64,000 bases of DNA from Aliihoeflea sp. 40Bstr573 (GCF_024105655.1 NZ_JAAAMH010000011.1:62001-126000); one strand, 5' to 3'. Positions 18,736 to 27,823 are shown, numbered from the stretch's first letter. Numbers and translations are program-made. Notes: generated by a model not told the origin, from the letters alone.

Positions 18736-18849
18736 CCTTCTTTCTTGCGCATTGATCCTTGCACAGCGGCTTGCGCGCGCCTGACGTTGCAATGGTGTCC
18801 TCATGCGCAGAAGATGCGCGCCAAACCGGATAAGCTTAGGGAGATCCTC

Positions 18850-20346
18850 ATGATCGAGGTCGGACATTTCATCGGCGGCAAGCGCGTCGCCGGCAAGAGC
18901 GGTCATACCGCTGACATCATGCAGCCGATGGACGGCTCGGTGCGTGGCAAGGTCGCGCTCGCCTCGCGCGAAGAACTGCGCGAAGCGGTCGAGAACGCCA
19001 AGCAGGCGCAAATCGGCTGGGCCGCGACCAATCCGCAGCGCCGCGTGCGCATCCTTATGAAGTTCCTCGACCTCGTCCAGAACGAGTATGACGAACTCGC
19101 CGAGATGCTGGCCCGCGAGCATGGCAAGACCATCCCCGACGCCAAGGGCGACATCCAGCGCGGCCTCGAAGTGATCGAGGTCTGCATCGGCGCGCCGCAT
19201 CTGATGAAGGGCGAATATACCGACGGCGCCGGCCCCGGCATCGACGTCTATTCGCTGCGCCAGCCGCTCGGCGTTGTCGCCGGCATCACCCCGTTCAACT
19301 TCCCGGCCATGATCCCGCTGTGGAAGATCGGCCCGGCCATCTCCGCCGGCAATGCCTTCATCCTGAAGCCGTCCGAGCGCGATCCGTCCGTGCCGATGCG
19401 CATCGCCGAACTCTTCATCGAGGCGGGTCTTCCGGCCGGCGTCCTCAACGTCGTCAATGGCGGCAAGGAGGTCGTCGACGGCATCCTCGACGATCCGGAC
19501 ATCAAGGCCGTGGGCTTCGTCGGCTCGACGCCGATCGCGCAGTACATCTATTCGCGCGCGACCGCGAACGGCAAGCGCGCCCAGTGCTTCGGCGGCGCCA
19601 AGAACCACATGATCATCATGCCCGACGCCGACATGGACCAGACGGTCGATGCGCTGATCGGCGCCGGCTACGGCTCGGCGGGCGAGCGCTGCATGGCGAT
19701 CTCGGTTGCCGTTCCCGTCGGCAAGGAGACTGCCGACCGCCTCGTCGAAAAGCTGATCCCGCGCGTCGAGGCGCTTAAGATCGGTTCCTCGCTCGACGCC
19801 TCGGCAGATTTCGGCCCGGTCGTCACCAGCGAAGCGCTGGCGCGTATCAAGTCCTATGTCGACACGGGCGTGAAGGAAGGCGCCGACCTCGTTGTCGACG
19901 GTCGCGACTTCAAGATGCAGGGCTACGAGAACGGCTACTACATGGCCGGCTGCCTGTTCGACAACGTCACGCCCGACATGAAGATCTACAAGGAAGAGAT
20001 CTTCGGTCCGGTCCTGTCGGTGGTGCGCGCCAACAATTACGAGGAAGCGCTGCGCCTGCCCAACGAGCACGAATACGGCAACGGCGTCTCGATCTTCACG
20101 CGCGACGGCGATGCTGCCCGCGACTTCGCCGCCCGCGTCCAGGTCGGTATGGTCGGCGTGAACGTGCCGATCCCGGTCCCGATCGCCTACTACACCTTCG
20201 GCGGCTGGAAGGCCTCCGGCTTCGGCGACCTGAACCAGCACGGCCCCGACGCCTTCCGCTTCTACACCAAGACCAAGACCGTCACTTCCCGCTGGCCCTC
20301 GGGCATCAAGGACGGCGCCGAGTTCGTCATCCCGACGATGAACTGA
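18850..20346 (+). CDS. mmsA: Methylmalonate-semialdehyde dehydrogenase (CoA-acylating)
   Basis: 498 residues, standard for MmsA. It converts methylmalonate semialdehyde or malonate semialdehyde to propionyl-CoA or acetyl-CoA in valine, beta-alanine and inositol breakdown. Family features: GITPFNFPAMIPLWKIGPAI, VGFVGSTPIAQYIY, catalytic Cys281 in GSAGERCMAIS, and the C-terminal FGGWKASGFGDLNQHG. ATG 18850 follows AGGGAG; residues upstream of it are not family-like. It is controlled by a divergent LysR. The product propionyl-CoA connects to the prpE-like gene at the right end only metabolically. A PHA-related bdhA is convergent. Confidence 0.94.
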   Translation: MIEVGHFIGGKRVAGKSGHTADIMQPMDGSVRGKVALASREELREAVENAKQAQIGWAATNPQRRVRILMKFLDLVQNEYDELAEMLAREHGKTIPDAKGDIQRGLEVIEVCIGAPHLMKGEYTDGAGPGIDVYSLRQPLGVVAGITPFNFPAMIPLWKIGPAISAGNAFILKPSERDPSVPMRIAELFIEAGLPAGVLNVVNGGKEVVDGILDDPDIKAVGFVGSTPIAQYIYSRATANGKRAQCFGGAKNHMIIMPDADMDQTVDALIGAGYGSAGERCMAISVAVPVGKETADRLVEKLIPRVEALKIGSSLDASADFGPVVTSEALARIKSYVDTGVKEGADLVVDGRDFKMQGYENGYYMAGCLFDNVTPDMKIYKEEIFGPVLSVVRANNYEEALRLPNEHEYGNGVSIFTRDGDAARDFAARVQVGMVGVNVPIPVPIAYYTFGGWKASGFGDLNQHGPDAFRFYTKTKTVTSRWPSGIKDGAEFVIPTMN

Positions 20347-20354
20347 ACCACCCG

Positions 20355-20374
20355 CCAGGCGCTTAGTCGCCTGG
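20355..20374. terminator. Hairpin after mmsA
   Basis: CCAGGCG (20355-20361) / CGCCTGG (20368-20374) with a 6-base loop, 9 bases after the mmsA stop. There is no T-run on either strand, so it is a weak or rho-assisted terminator at best. It lies in the tail-to-tail gap with bdhA. Confidence 0.4.
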
Positions 20375-20389
20375 TATCATACCACGCCG

Positions 20390-20435
20390 ACGTCTCCCTC
20401 CCCCTTGTGGGGAGGGGTACGGGGTGGGGGTCCCC
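20390..20435. repeat. Dispersed CCCTCCCCCTTGTGGGGAGGG-type repeat, copy A
   Basis: CCCTCCCCCTTGTGGGGAGGG followed by TACGGGGTGGGGGTCCCC. The inner part is a short inverted repeat (CCTCCCC/GGGGAGG). Related copies lie at 45517, 45618, 48625 and 61477. All are between genes, here between the convergent mmsA and bdhA. Confidence 0.85.
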
Positions 20436-20488
20436 AACGATCCGCCCCCTCGCTCGGGGCGCTCCCTTTCCGGATGCAAGCCGCAGTC

Positions 20489-21277
20489 CTACTGCGCCGT
20501 CCACCCGCCATCCACCGACACCGTCGTCCCCGTAATCTGCGCTGCGTCGTCGGAGCACAGGAACGCGACCGTGCCGGCGATCTGGTCGACCGTGGCGAAT
20601 TCCTTCGAGGGCTGTTTGCGCAGGACGTGTTCGGCGACGACCGTCTCCCGATCGAGCCCCTTTTGCGCCATCAGATCCTCGATCTGGGTTTCGACGAGCG
20701 GCGTCAGCACGAAGCCGGGGCAAACGGCGTTGCAGGTGATGCCCTGTCCGGCGGTCTCGAGCGCCGTCGTCTTCGACAGGCCGACGATCCCGTGCTTGGC
20801 CGCCACATAAGCCGACTTGTTGACGGAGGCGCGCAGCCCGTGCGCCGAGGCGATGTTGACGATGCGCCCGAAGCCGGCCTCGCGCATGATCGGCAGGGCT
20901 ACCGCCGTCGTGTGGAAGGCCGAGGTCAGGTTGATCGCGATGATGCGGTCCCACTGGTTCACCGGAAAGCTTTCGATCGGCGAGACGTGCTGGACGCCGG
21001 CATTGTTGACGAGGACATGAACCGCGCCGAAGGCGTCAGCGGCGTCCCTGACGAGCCTGCGCGCATCCTCGCCCTTCGACATGTCGGCGGCAACATAGAG
21101 CGCCTCGACGCCGAACTCGGCGGCGAGGCTCTCGGCAAGCGCCCGGTCTTCGCTCGCATCGGTGAACGAGTTCAGCACGAGGTTGTATCCGGCAGCGCCG
21201 AGCCGCCGTGCGCTCGCAAGACCGATGCCCGAAGTCGACCCCGTCACGATTGCCGTTTTTCTCGCCGTCATGGCCAT
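20489..21277 (-). CDS. bdhA: D-beta-hydroxybutyrate dehydrogenase
   Basis: 262 residues, short-chain dehydrogenase fold. NAD-binding TGSTSGIG is near residue 12, NNAG follows, and the catalytic SAYVAAKHG (Tyr-x3-Lys) is present. The C-terminal FLCSDDAAQITGTTVSVDGGWTAQ is typical of bacterial BdhA. It oxidises 3-hydroxybutyrate to acetoacetate during turnover of poly-3-hydroxybutyrate, which agrees with the phaA/phaB/phaR genes 25 kb away. The start is either 21277 or the ATG six bases in; both give a normal N-terminus and no strong Shine-Dalgarno decides. It is divergent from ispG. Confidence 0.9.
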   Translation of the reverse strand: MAMTARKTAIVTGSTSGIGLASARRLGAAGYNLVLNSFTDASEDRALAESLAAEFGVEALYVAADMSKGEDARRLVRDAADAFGAVHVLVNNAGVQHVSPIESFPVNQWDRIIAINLTSAFHTTAVALPIMREAGFGRIVNIASAHGLRASVNKSAYVAAKHGIVGLSKTTALETAGQGITCNAVCPGFVLTPLVETQIEDLMAQKGLDRETVVAEHVLRKQPSKEFATVDQIAGTVAFLCSDDAAQITGTTVSVDGGWTAQ

Positions 21278-21314
21278 GTCATCCCGTTTTGTTGTGCTCG
21301 TCGCCATCGAACAT

Positions 21315-21336
21315 ATATTGCAGCGCATCACAATAT
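21315..21336. promoter_or_regulatory. Inverted repeat in the bdhA-ispG divergent gap
   Basis: ATATTG (21315-21320) and CAATAT (21331-21336) are separated by 10 bases in the AT-rich centre of the 138-bp gap. They could be a regulator site or promoter element for bdhA; no specific regulator can be named. Confidence 0.3.
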
Positions 21337-21415
21337 GGACGCGCGACGCCTTGCTCCGGCCCGATGGCGGGTTTAATCCGGAAAGCGTTCGGCGCCACCA
21401 GATGAGGCAGGCCAA

Positions 21416-22669
21416 GTGAATCCGCATGTTCAGTTTCTCGATCGTCCGCTGACGCGCCGGATCTCGGTTCCGGTGCCGGTAGGCGGCGTTCTCGTCGGCG
21501 GCGCGGCGCCCGTCGTCGTCCAGTCGATGACGAATACCGACACCGCCGACATCGACGCGACGGTCGCGCAGATCGCCGCGCTCCATCGCGCCGGCTCTGA
21601 AATCGTGCGCATCACGGTCGACCGCGACGAGAGCGCGGCCGCCGTTCCCAGGATTCGCGAGCGGCTGGAACGCGTCGGCGTCGACGTGCCGCTCGTGGGC
21701 GACTTCCACTATATCGGTCACAAGCTGCTCGCCGATCATCCGGCCTGCGCCGAGGCGCTTGCGAAATACCGCATCAATCCGGGCAATGTCGGCTTCAAGG
21801 ACAAGAAGGACAGGCAGTTCGCCGCCATCGTCGAGACGGCGATCCGGCACGACAAGCCGGTGCGCATCGGCGTCAACTGGGGCTCGCTCGACCAGGAACT
21901 CCTCACCCGCCTGATGGACGACAATCAGGCAAAAGGCTTCCCGATGACCGCCCAGGAAGTCACGCGCGAGGCGATCGTGCAGTCCGCGATCCTGTCGGCC
22001 GAACTCGCCGAGGAGATCGGGCTGGCGCGCGAGCGGATCATCCTGTCGGCCAAGGTTTCCCAGGTGCAGGACCTGATCGCGGTCTATGTCGAGTTGGCGA
22101 AGCGCTCGAACCACGCGCTGCATCTTGGCCTCACCGAGGCCGGCATGGGCACCAAGGGCATCGTCGCCTCGTCGGCCGCGATGGGCATCCTGTTGCAGCA
22201 GGGCATCGGCGACACGATCCGCATCTCGCTGACCCCGGAGCCGGGCGGCGACCGCACCCGAGAGGTGCAGGTGGCGCAGGAACTGTTGCAGACCATGGGA
22301 TTTCGCCAGTTCCTGCCGGTGGTCGCGGCCTGCCCGGGCTGCGGCCGCACGACCTCGACCGTCTTCCAGGAACTCGCCCAGACCATCGAGGGTGACCTTC
22401 GCCGCAACATGCCGGTCTGGCGCGAGCAATATCCGGGCGTGGAAAACCTAAAGGTCGCGGTGATGGGCTGCATCGTCAACGGCCCGGGCGAATCGAAGCA
22501 TGCCGATATCGGCATTTCGCTGCCCGGCACCGGCGAGACGCCCGCCGCGCCCGTCTTCATCGACGGGGCCAAGGCGGCAACCTTGCGCGGACCGGCAATC
22601 GCCGCCGACTTCCAGGTGATGGTCGCCGACTATATCGAAAAGCGCTTCGGGCGCGGCACGGGCGCCTGA
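21416..22669 (+). CDS. ispG: 4-hydroxy-3-methylbut-2-en-1-yl diphosphate synthase (GcpE)
   Basis: 417 residues with a GTG start at 21416, giving [20 protein letters not shown]. IspG is the penultimate enzyme of the MEP isoprenoid pathway and carries a 4Fe-4S cluster. Its ligands are visible as Cys306 and Cys309 (ACPGCGRTT) and Cys352 ([10 protein letters not shown]), with Glu359 as the fourth. VQSMTNTDT near the N-terminus is diagnostic. The single-module bacterial form is seen here. A lytic transglycosylase gene follows after 2 bp, and ispA, another isoprenoid gene, lies just beyond it on the other strand, so isoprenoid genes are loosely clustered. Confidence 0.97.
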   Translation: MNPHVQFLDRPLTRRISVPVPVGGVLVGGAAPVVVQSMTNTDTADIDATVAQIAALHRAGSEIVRITVDRDESAAAVPRIRERLERVGVDVPLVGDFHYIGHKLLADHPACAEALAKYRINPGNVGFKDKKDRQFAAIVETAIRHDKPVRIGVNWGSLDQELLTRLMDDNQAKGFPMTAQEVTREAIVQSAILSAELAEEIGLARERIILSAKVSQVQDLIAVYVELAKRSNHALHLGLTEAGMGTKGIVASSAAMGILLQQGIGDTIRISLTPEPGGDRTREVQVAQELLQTMGFRQFLPVVAACPGCGRTTSTVFQELAQTIEGDLRRNMPVWREQYPGVENLKVAVMGCIVNGPGESKHADIGISLPGTGETPAAPVFIDGAKAATLRGPAIAADFQVMVADYIEKRFGRGTGA

Positions 22670-22671
22670 GC

Positions 22672-23511
22672 ATGCGGGCGCGGGCGCTTCTTGCAGCCCT
22701 CGCCATCGCGCTTGGCGCGTCGCCTTCGCACACCGCCGAGAAGGCCGCGCCGACCATCGGGCTCGTCTGCGACCTGATCGAGGAACATGCGGGCAGGAAT
22801 GGCCTGCCCGAGCAGTATTTCGCCCGCCTGATCTGGAAGGAAAGCCGGTTCAACCCGAACGCGGTCAGCCCGGTCGGCGCGCAGGGCATCGCCCAGTTCA
22901 TGCCCGGCACGGCGGCGCTGCGCGGCCTTGCCGACAGTTTCGACCTGCATCAGGCGCTCGCCGCCTCCGCGAACTATCTCGCCGACCTCACCGAGAAATA
23001 CGGCAATCTCGGCCTTGCCGCCGCTGCCTACAATTCGGGCGAGGGACGCGTGTCGCGCTGGCTCGCCTCCGGTGGCTTCTTGCCGCTGGAAACCGAGAAC
23101 TACGTGCTCGACATCATGGGTGCCCCGGCCGACGCCTTCATCGGCGTCAGGAAAGCGGTCGAGGTGCAGCCGCTCGACGACGAGATGCCCTTCGGCCAGG
23201 CCTGCCGCGAACTGCCCGTCTCCGGCGCATCGATGGTGGCGATGGCGACGGTGCCGGTGCTGCCCTGGGGAATCCAGGTCGCCGGCAATTTCCGCCGCGA
23301 CGCGGCGGTGCGGCAATGGCAGCGCCTGCGCCAGCAGCATGCGCGGGTCCTGTCGGGGCACGAGCCGGTCGTCAGCCGCATGCGCAACGGACGCTCGCGC
23401 GCCGGCATCTATGCGGTACGCATAGGCGCTGAAACGCGCGGCGAGGCCGACCGCATCTGCACGGCGCTGCGTGGCTCCGGCGGCTCATGCGTCGTTTTGA
23501 AGAACAGATAG
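22672..23511 (+). CDS. Lytic transglycosylase with C-terminal SPOR-like domain
   Basis: 279-residue exported protein. A signal peptide covers about residues 1-21. The SLT/Slt70-type domain has catalytic Glu57 in WKESRFNPNAVSPVGAQGIAQF and the AAYNSGEGRVSRWL motif. The last ~80 residues (WGIQVAGNF ... YAVRIGAETRGEADRICTAL) look like a SPOR domain, which binds denuded glycan at division sites. It would cleave peptidoglycan glycan strands in the periplasm. It starts 2 bp after ispG, so it is expressed with it. Its 3' end is 4 bp from the convergent ispA. The SPOR assignment is from pattern recognition. Confidence 0.88.
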   Translation: MRARALLAALAIALGASPSHTAEKAAPTIGLVCDLIEEHAGRNGLPEQYFARLIWKESRFNPNAVSPVGAQGIAQFMPGTAALRGLADSFDLHQALAASANYLADLTEKYGNLGLAAAAYNSGEGRVSRWLASGGFLPLETENYVLDIMGAPADAFIGVRKAVEVQPLDDEMPFGQACRELPVSGASMVAMATVPVLPWGIQVAGNFRRDAAVRQWQRLRQQHARVLSGHEPVVSRMRNGRSRAGIYAVRIGAETRGEADRICTALRGSGGSCVVLKNR

Positions 23512-23515
23512 AACG

Positions 23516-24433
23516 CTACCGGTCCCGCTCGGCCACGAACCGTGCCGTCGCCATCAAGATCACCGCCCGGTCGCCATAGGGCGCGATCAGCTCACACGCC
23601 TGCGCGACGAGCCCGCCCAACTGCCGCCGCGCCCAGGCCTCGCCGTGCAGCGCGACAAGCGTGCCCTTGCCAGCGGCCGCATCCTTGCCGGTCGCCTTGC
23701 CCATCGCCTCCGGTGTGGAGCTATGGTCGAGAAGATCGTCGGCGAGCTGGAAGGCAAGGCCGATGGCGGAGCCGAACTCGGCCAACCGCTCCACGTCGCC
23801 CTGCGGCGCGCCGGCCGCGATCGCCCCGGCCTCGCAGGCAAAGCGGATCAGCGCCCCGGTCTTCATCGCCTGCAGGCGGATGATGCCGGCCTCGTCGGGC
23901 GTGTCGCGCTCGGCGGCAAGGTCCAGCGCCTGCCCGCCCACCATGCCGCCGATCCCTGCGGCGCGCGCGAGCTTTGAAATGAGCGCGACACGCGCCTCGG
24001 CGCTCAGCTCCGTCGCCGGATCGGCAATGATGTCGAAGGCCAGCGTCAGGAGCGCGTCGCCGGCGAGAATCGCGGCTGCCTCGTCGAACGCCCTGTGCAC
24101 CGTTGGCTGTCCGCGCCGAAGATCGTCGTCGTCCATCGCCGGCAGGTCGTCATGGACGAGCGAATAGGAATGGACGCATTCGAGCGCCGCCGCGACGCGC
24201 AGGATCGCCTCGCCATCGGCGCCGAAGAGCGCGGCGCTTTCGAGGACGAGAAAGGGGCGAAGCCGCTTGCCGCCATTGAGGACGCCGTGGCGCATGGCGG
24301 CGAGGAGGCGCTCGGGCCGGGCGAGTTCGCCGGGAAGCGGGTGTGCGCCCAGGAGCGCGTCGAGCATCGCCTCGACGCGCAATGCGGCGCCGGCAAGAAG
24401 GGTTTCGAAGTCGATCTGGCTTTCATCGTGCAT
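23516..24433 (-). CDS. ispA: Polyprenyl synthetase, farnesyl (geranyl) diphosphate synthase type
   Basis: 305 residues. The first aspartate-rich motif is in LVHDDLPAMDDDDLRRG and the second in FQLADDLLD; GGKRLRPFLV binds the isopentenyl diphosphate. The short loop with two extra residues in the first motif (DDxxxxD) fits bacterial type II FPP synthases (IspA). It condenses IPP and DMAPP to FPP for undecaprenyl and quinone synthesis. Start 24433 gives MHDESQIDFETLLAG. It is divergent from mtgA and tail-to-tail with the lytic transglycosylase. A GGPP synthase specificity cannot be excluded from sequence alone. Confidence 0.9.
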   Translation of the reverse strand: MHDESQIDFETLLAGAALRVEAMLDALLGAHPLPGELARPERLLAAMRHGVLNGGKRLRPFLVLESAALFGADGEAILRVAAALECVHSYSLVHDDLPAMDDDDLRRGQPTVHRAFDEAAAILAGDALLTLAFDIIADPATELSAEARVALISKLARAAGIGGMVGGQALDLAAERDTPDEAGIIRLQAMKTGALIRFACEAGAIAAGAPQGDVERLAEFGSAIGLAFQLADDLLDHSSTPEAMGKATGKDAAAGKGTLVALHGEAWARRQLGGLVAQACELIAPYGDRAVILMATARFVAERDR

Positions 24434-24567
24434 GGTGTGGCAATCGCCTCTGCCGGCTGCCCGGTCAAGCGATATCGGCGATGCAATCGCGCGCGACGAT
24501 CGCCGCGATTGCGCGCGTGGGCGCGAGCCGCTAGACGGGGAACGGTGTCTGGACATGGAAGAGACGG

Positions 24568-25329
24568 GTGGACGAGCCTGCAATCGAGGTCGAACCGCGC
24601 AGGGCCGAAAGGCCTGAAGCCTTGACGCTCCTGAAGCCGCGCCGCAAGCGCCGCCCGGGGCTGCGCTGGGTCGGGCGCGCCGTGATCGTGCTCGTCGCGC
24701 TGGCGCTCTTGCCGCTCGTTCTGACGCTGCTCTACCGCCTGCCCGCCGTTCCGGCGCCATCCACGCTGATGATCAAGGACGTCGTGACCCTTCAGGGCTA
24801 CGACCGGCGCTGGGTGCCGATCGACGAGATGGGGACGGCGATCGTCCACTCGGTGATGATGTCGGAGGATGGCCAGTTCTGCGCCCATGATGGCGTCGAC
24901 TGGCCGGCGCTCAATGCCGTCATCGAGGATGCCATGTCGGGCGAGCGCACGCGCGGCGCATCGACCATCACCATGCAGACGGCCAAGAACCTCTTCCTGT
25001 GGCACGGCCGCTCCGTCATCCGCAAAGGCATCGAAGTGCCGCTGTCGCTCTATCTCGACGCTGTGCTGCCGAAGAGGCGGATCATGGAAATCTATCTCAA
25101 CATCGCCGAGTGGGGACCGAACATCTATGGCGTGGAGGCAGCCGCCCAGCACCATTTCGGCCGTTCCGCGCGCGATCTGTCCGCCCGGCAGGCGGCGCTT
25201 CTGGCCGTCACGCTGCCCAACCCGCTGAACCGGAACCCGGCCAATCCGGGCCAGGGCCTCTCGCGCCTGGCGGGAACGATCGAGGCGCGCGCCAACCAGG
25301 CCGGCGCCTATGTTTCCTGCCTGCGCTGA
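24568..25329 (+). CDS. mtgA: Monofunctional biosynthetic peptidoglycan transglycosylase
   Basis: 253 residues with one N-terminal membrane helix (about 37-58) and a GT51 domain. Its motif includes [16 protein letters not shown] (catalytic Glu in SED), [15 protein letters not shown] and [20 protein letters not shown]. It polymerises lipid II glycan chains at the periplasmic face without a transpeptidase domain. A GTG at 24568 is used; the ATG at 24555 is in another frame. It is followed by rpmF after 144 bp, the order commonly seen in rhizobia. Confidence 0.95.
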   Translation: MDEPAIEVEPRRAERPEALTLLKPRRKRRPGLRWVGRAVIVLVALALLPLVLTLLYRLPAVPAPSTLMIKDVVTLQGYDRRWVPIDEMGTAIVHSVMMSEDGQFCAHDGVDWPALNAVIEDAMSGERTRGASTITMQTAKNLFLWHGRSVIRKGIEVPLSLYLDAVLPKRRIMEIYLNIAEWGPNIYGVEAAAQHHFGRSARDLSARQAALLAVTLPNPLNRNPANPGQGLSRLAGTIEARANQAGAYVSCLR

Positions 25330-25473
25330 GCGCCGGAAAAAATTCGAGGCCGAGTCTGGTCAACCGGCCGCGAGGCGTGTATAGGCACCGCAACCTTTCG
25401 CAGAATTCGGCCAGTTGCAGGCCCTTGACCCAAGGGCGGCGCAGGCCATTGACCGATATCCGGAGCAGGACAA

Positions 25474-25656
25474 ATGGCTGTACCCAAAAGGAAAACTTCG
25501 CCTTCGAAGCGCGGCATGCGCCGCTCGGCCGATGCGCTGAAGTCCCCGACCTTCACTGAAGACAAGAATTCCGGCGAGATGCGCCGCCCGCACCACATCG
25601 ACCTGAAGACGGGCATGTATCGCGGCCGCCAGGTGCTGACGCCCAAGGAAGGCTGA
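25474..25656 (+). CDS. rpmF: 50S ribosomal protein L32
   Basis: 60 residues, [20 protein letters not shown]..., with the alphaproteobacterial L32 ending [17 protein letters not shown]. It is a structural protein of the large subunit. It lacks the zinc-binding cysteines found in some other bacteria, as usual in this class. ATG 25474 follows GGAGCAGGACAA. A strong terminator comes 21 bases after the stop. Confidence 0.98.
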   Translation: MAVPKRKTSPSKRGMRRSADALKSPTFTEDKNSGEMRRPHHIDLKTGMYRGRQVLTPKEG

Positions 25657-25677
25657 GCCTTTCGACAGAACGTGAAA

Positions 25678-25702
25678 AAGCCGGGCATTGCCCGGCTTTT
25701 TT
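25678..25702. terminator. Bidirectional rho-independent terminator
   Basis: Stem AAGCCGGGC (25678-25686) / GCCCGGCTT (25690-25698) with loop ATT, preceded by an A-run and followed by TTTT. It can end rpmF on the plus strand and the exported-protein gene on the minus strand. Confidence 0.9.
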
Positions 25703-25722
25703 GTTGCCTGCGTTGCGTTCGA

Positions 25723-26109
25723 TCAGACGTCCGCGCCGCGAACCATCTGCGTCGATTCCCAGCCTTCGCCGGCCGAGATGATGCAGCTCTTGCCGTCCGT
25801 TCCGGTGGCCAGGATCGTCCACGAGCCGCTATCGGACACGAAGACTTCGACGACCGCGTTGTTGTCCACCATGCCGACCGCCGTCGCGCTCTCCTTGAAC
25901 TGCGTCTCCAGCTCGGACACGATGTTGGAGCGCTCCGAGCACATGTTCATCGAGAGCATGTTGGCGTTGAGCGCCGGCGTCTCGACGGCGGGCGCTTCTG
26001 GCTGAACGGCGGCGAGATCGGCATTGGGGCTTGTAGCGGAAGCAAAGGGGAGAGCGGTCAAAACCATCGCTGCTGCCGTTGCTGAGACGATAAGAGCTGT
26101 GCGTGCCAT
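25723..26109 (-). CDS. Small exported protein of unknown function
   Basis: 128 residues. A signal peptide spans about 1-25 (MARTALIVSATAAAMVLTAL, cut after the SAT/FAS region). The mature part is Ala/Pro/Glu-rich to residue ~45, then a compact domain with two cysteines (NMCSERSN and GKSCIIS) and SWTILATGTDGKSCIISAG. I recognise this only as a type of hypothetical secreted protein seen in rhizobia. A disulfide between the two cysteines is possible. Start 26109 follows AGGAGGTG, a strong Shine-Dalgarno. It lies after a glutaredoxin-MauE fusion in the same direction, but a 189-bp gap with an inverted repeat suggests separate expression. Confidence 0.75.
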   Translation of the reverse strand: MARTALIVSATAAAMVLTALPFASATSPNADLAAVQPEAPAVETPALNANMLSMNMCSERSNIVSELETQFKESATAVGMVDNNAVVEVFVSDSGSWTILATGTDGKSCIISAGEGWESTQMVRGADV

Positions 26110-26250
26110 TGGATGCACCTCCTGGCGTTCGGTCAGCTGGGAAGACGATCTACCAAAATGCCCTGCCCGACCCGGAAATATTTCTGCCACCCGCGGCGGC
26201 CTCGGGGAAACAAGGGTTAAGCCAGTCTATCCGTTCCATCACGGTTGTGT

Positions 26251-26266
26251 GACGTTGCGTAACGTC
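26251..26266. promoter_or_regulatory. Inverted repeat GACGTT-GCGT-AACGTC
   Basis: Perfect 6-bp arms with a 4-base centre. It lies 33 bases downstream of the glutaredoxin-MauE stop and 142 bases before the exported-protein start (both genes on the minus strand). There is no T-run, so an operator is as likely as a terminator. Confidence 0.3.
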
Positions 26267-26298
26267 GCGCGCCGCAACCGTCTCGTTCCAAGCCGGGT

Positions 26299-27063
26299 CT
26301 AGTGAACCGCCGGCTTGGCCACCATCCACAGCGCCATGCCGACCATCATCAGGTTCTCCGTCAGCGACACGAAGCCGAGCGGCACGTTCGATCCGCCTCC
26401 GACGCAGGCGCATTTGAGGTCACGCCGGTCAATATAGACGGCCTTGAATACCGAGGCCGCGCCGATCGTGCCGATGACAAGTGCGAGCGGAACGGAAAGC
26501 CACATCAGCGCGCCGGCGACCATCAGGAGACCCGCCAGCGTTTCCGCATAGGGATAGATGTAGCCATATGGCACCCAGCGCATGGCCAGCAGGTCGTAGT
26601 TGAGGAACATCGTCGAGAAGCCTTCGACGTCGCGTAGCTTCTGCAGTCCGAGCAGCACCATCGCGACGGCGATGAACCATTCGATCGTGCGCACCGGCTC
26701 GATTGTGCCCGACACCGCCCAGCTCATCGCGGCCGCAAGCGCCAGCGCCACGCCGAAGATAGCGATGACGGGCTTGTACGTCGTCTCGCCATCCCTCAGC
26801 ACCGTCTTGCCGAAATGGAGGCGCAGATCGTCATAGCCGCCAACCCTGTCGCCACCAATGAACGTCTGTGGCGTCGTCTTGACGCCATGCGTCTCCTTGA
26901 ACGCGTCGGTTTCCTCGCGCGTCTTCAGGTGATGGTCCTCGACCGTATAGCCCTGACGCTCGAGGAGCGCCTTCGACTTCAGCCCGTAAGGGCATGTGTG
27001 GCCGGGCATGACCATGCGGTAGAGCACAGCCTGCCTGGAATCGATTGCTGTCTGCGTGGACAT
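26299..27063 (-). CDS. Glutaredoxin-MauE/DoxX-like membrane fusion protein
   Basis: 254 residues in two parts. Residues ~12-85 are a glutaredoxin fold with active site CPYGLKSK (a monothiol-type CPYG in which the second cysteine is Gly), cis-Pro in KTTPQTFIGG and the glutathione-binding GGYDDLRLHFG. Residues ~95-250 have four hydrophobic helices resembling MauE/DoxX-type membrane proteins, ending with a cysteine pair in LKCACVGGGSN. MauE is linked to disulfide formation in methylamine dehydrogenase maturation, so this fusion may carry out thiol transfer at the membrane. Start ATG 27063 is followed by MSTQTAIDSRQ. The target is unknown. Confidence 0.82.
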   Translation of the reverse strand: MSTQTAIDSRQAVLYRMVMPGHTCPYGLKSKALLERQGYTVEDHHLKTREETDAFKETHGVKTTPQTFIGGDRVGGYDDLRLHFGKTVLRDGETTYKPVIAIFGVALALAAAMSWAVSGTIEPVRTIEWFIAVAMVLLGLQKLRDVEGFSTMFLNYDLLAMRWVPYGYIYPYAETLAGLLMVAGALMWLSVPLALVIGTIGAASVFKAVYIDRRDLKCACVGGGSNVPLGFVSLTENLMMVGMALWMVAKPAVH

Positions 27064-27153
27064 GATGCGTCCCTTCCTCGTCTGCCGTTACCGGCGGAAA
27101 TCTCACGGTGAGAACGAGATAAGGTCTCCAGTCGCTGGAAGGTCAAGGCTGCG

Positions 27154-27741
27154 TCAGCCCGCGCGCATCGCCGCGAGCAGCACCGCGACATAGCCGTCTC
27201 GTAGCCGCAACTGCTCCTGGAGTGGGGGCATGCGCAGCTTCATCCCGTCGATCGCGTCCAGCAGCATGTCGGCATAGACGCGCGGCGGCAGCGGCGTCGG
27301 CCCGCCGGCGGCGATGGCCGTCTCGACAAGTTCGATCATGCGCCCGCGCCCCGTCGCGACCACCTCGGCGGCAAGGCTCGTCTTCATGTCGAGGATTTCG
27401 GCGCCATGCGGCGACGCTTCGACCTCGCCGACGAGATCCATCACGCAGGTCAGCGCACCGGCAAGCTTTTCCGGCAGCTCGCCCGGTCCCGCAAACACAG
27501 CCTCCGCATTCGAGACGGCGTATTGCATGAACGCCGTCGCCAGCGCGCGGTAGATGTCGGTCTTGTTGCGGAACTGGAGATAGAGAGCCGGCCGCGAAAT
27601 CTCCGCCGCCTTGGCGATGTCGTCCATCGTCGTGCGCTGGTAGCCATAGGCGAGAAAGCAACCCATGGCGCCGTCGAGGATTCGTGCGCGGCGCTCGTCG
27701 TCGCAATTGGCGAACAGCATATCGGAAAGAGACTGTGTCAT
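27154..27741 (-). CDS. TetR/AcrR family transcriptional regulator
   Basis: 195 residues. The N-terminal helix-turn-helix contains RILDGAMGCFLAYGYQRTTMDDIAKAAE followed by ISRPALYLQFRNKTDIYRAL. The C-terminal ligand domain is typical in size. Start 27741 gives MTQSLSDMLFANCDDERR. It is divergent from a molybdenum hydroxylase gene pair across 82 bp that hold a perfect TTGACAAA palindrome, so it most likely represses itself and the hydroxylase genes, with induction by a small aromatic or aldehyde ligand. Confidence 0.92.
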   Translation of the reverse strand: MTQSLSDMLFANCDDERRARILDGAMGCFLAYGYQRTTMDDIAKAAEISRPALYLQFRNKTDIYRALATAFMQYAVSNAEAVFAGPGELPEKLAGALTCVMDLVGEVEASPHGAEILDMKTSLAAEVVATGRGRMIELVETAIAAGGPTPLPPRVYADMLLDAIDGMKLRMPPLQEQLRLRDGYVAVLLAAMRAG

Positions 27742-27751
27742 TGCATCCTGT

Positions 27752-27776
27752 TTGACAAAATAACAGAATTTGTCAA
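27752..27776. promoter_or_regulatory. Probable TetR operator overlapping divergent promoters
   Basis: TTGACAAA (27752-27759) and TTTGTCAA (27769-27776) form a perfect 8-bp inverted repeat with a 9-base centre. Each arm contains TTGACA, the -35 consensus, on one strand, so a bound TetR would block both the tetR and the hydroxylase promoters. It lies 11 bases from the tetR start. Confidence 0.65.
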
Positions 27777-27823
27777 TATGTTCTGAATACCAGACAAGCC
27801 GAGGGATGGAAAAGGCTGACGCC

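Noticed and set aside
20405-21376. Plus-strand frame beginning MWGGVRGGG opposite bdhA
   Set aside because: It starts inside dispersed repeat copy A and is antisense to a clear SDR gene.
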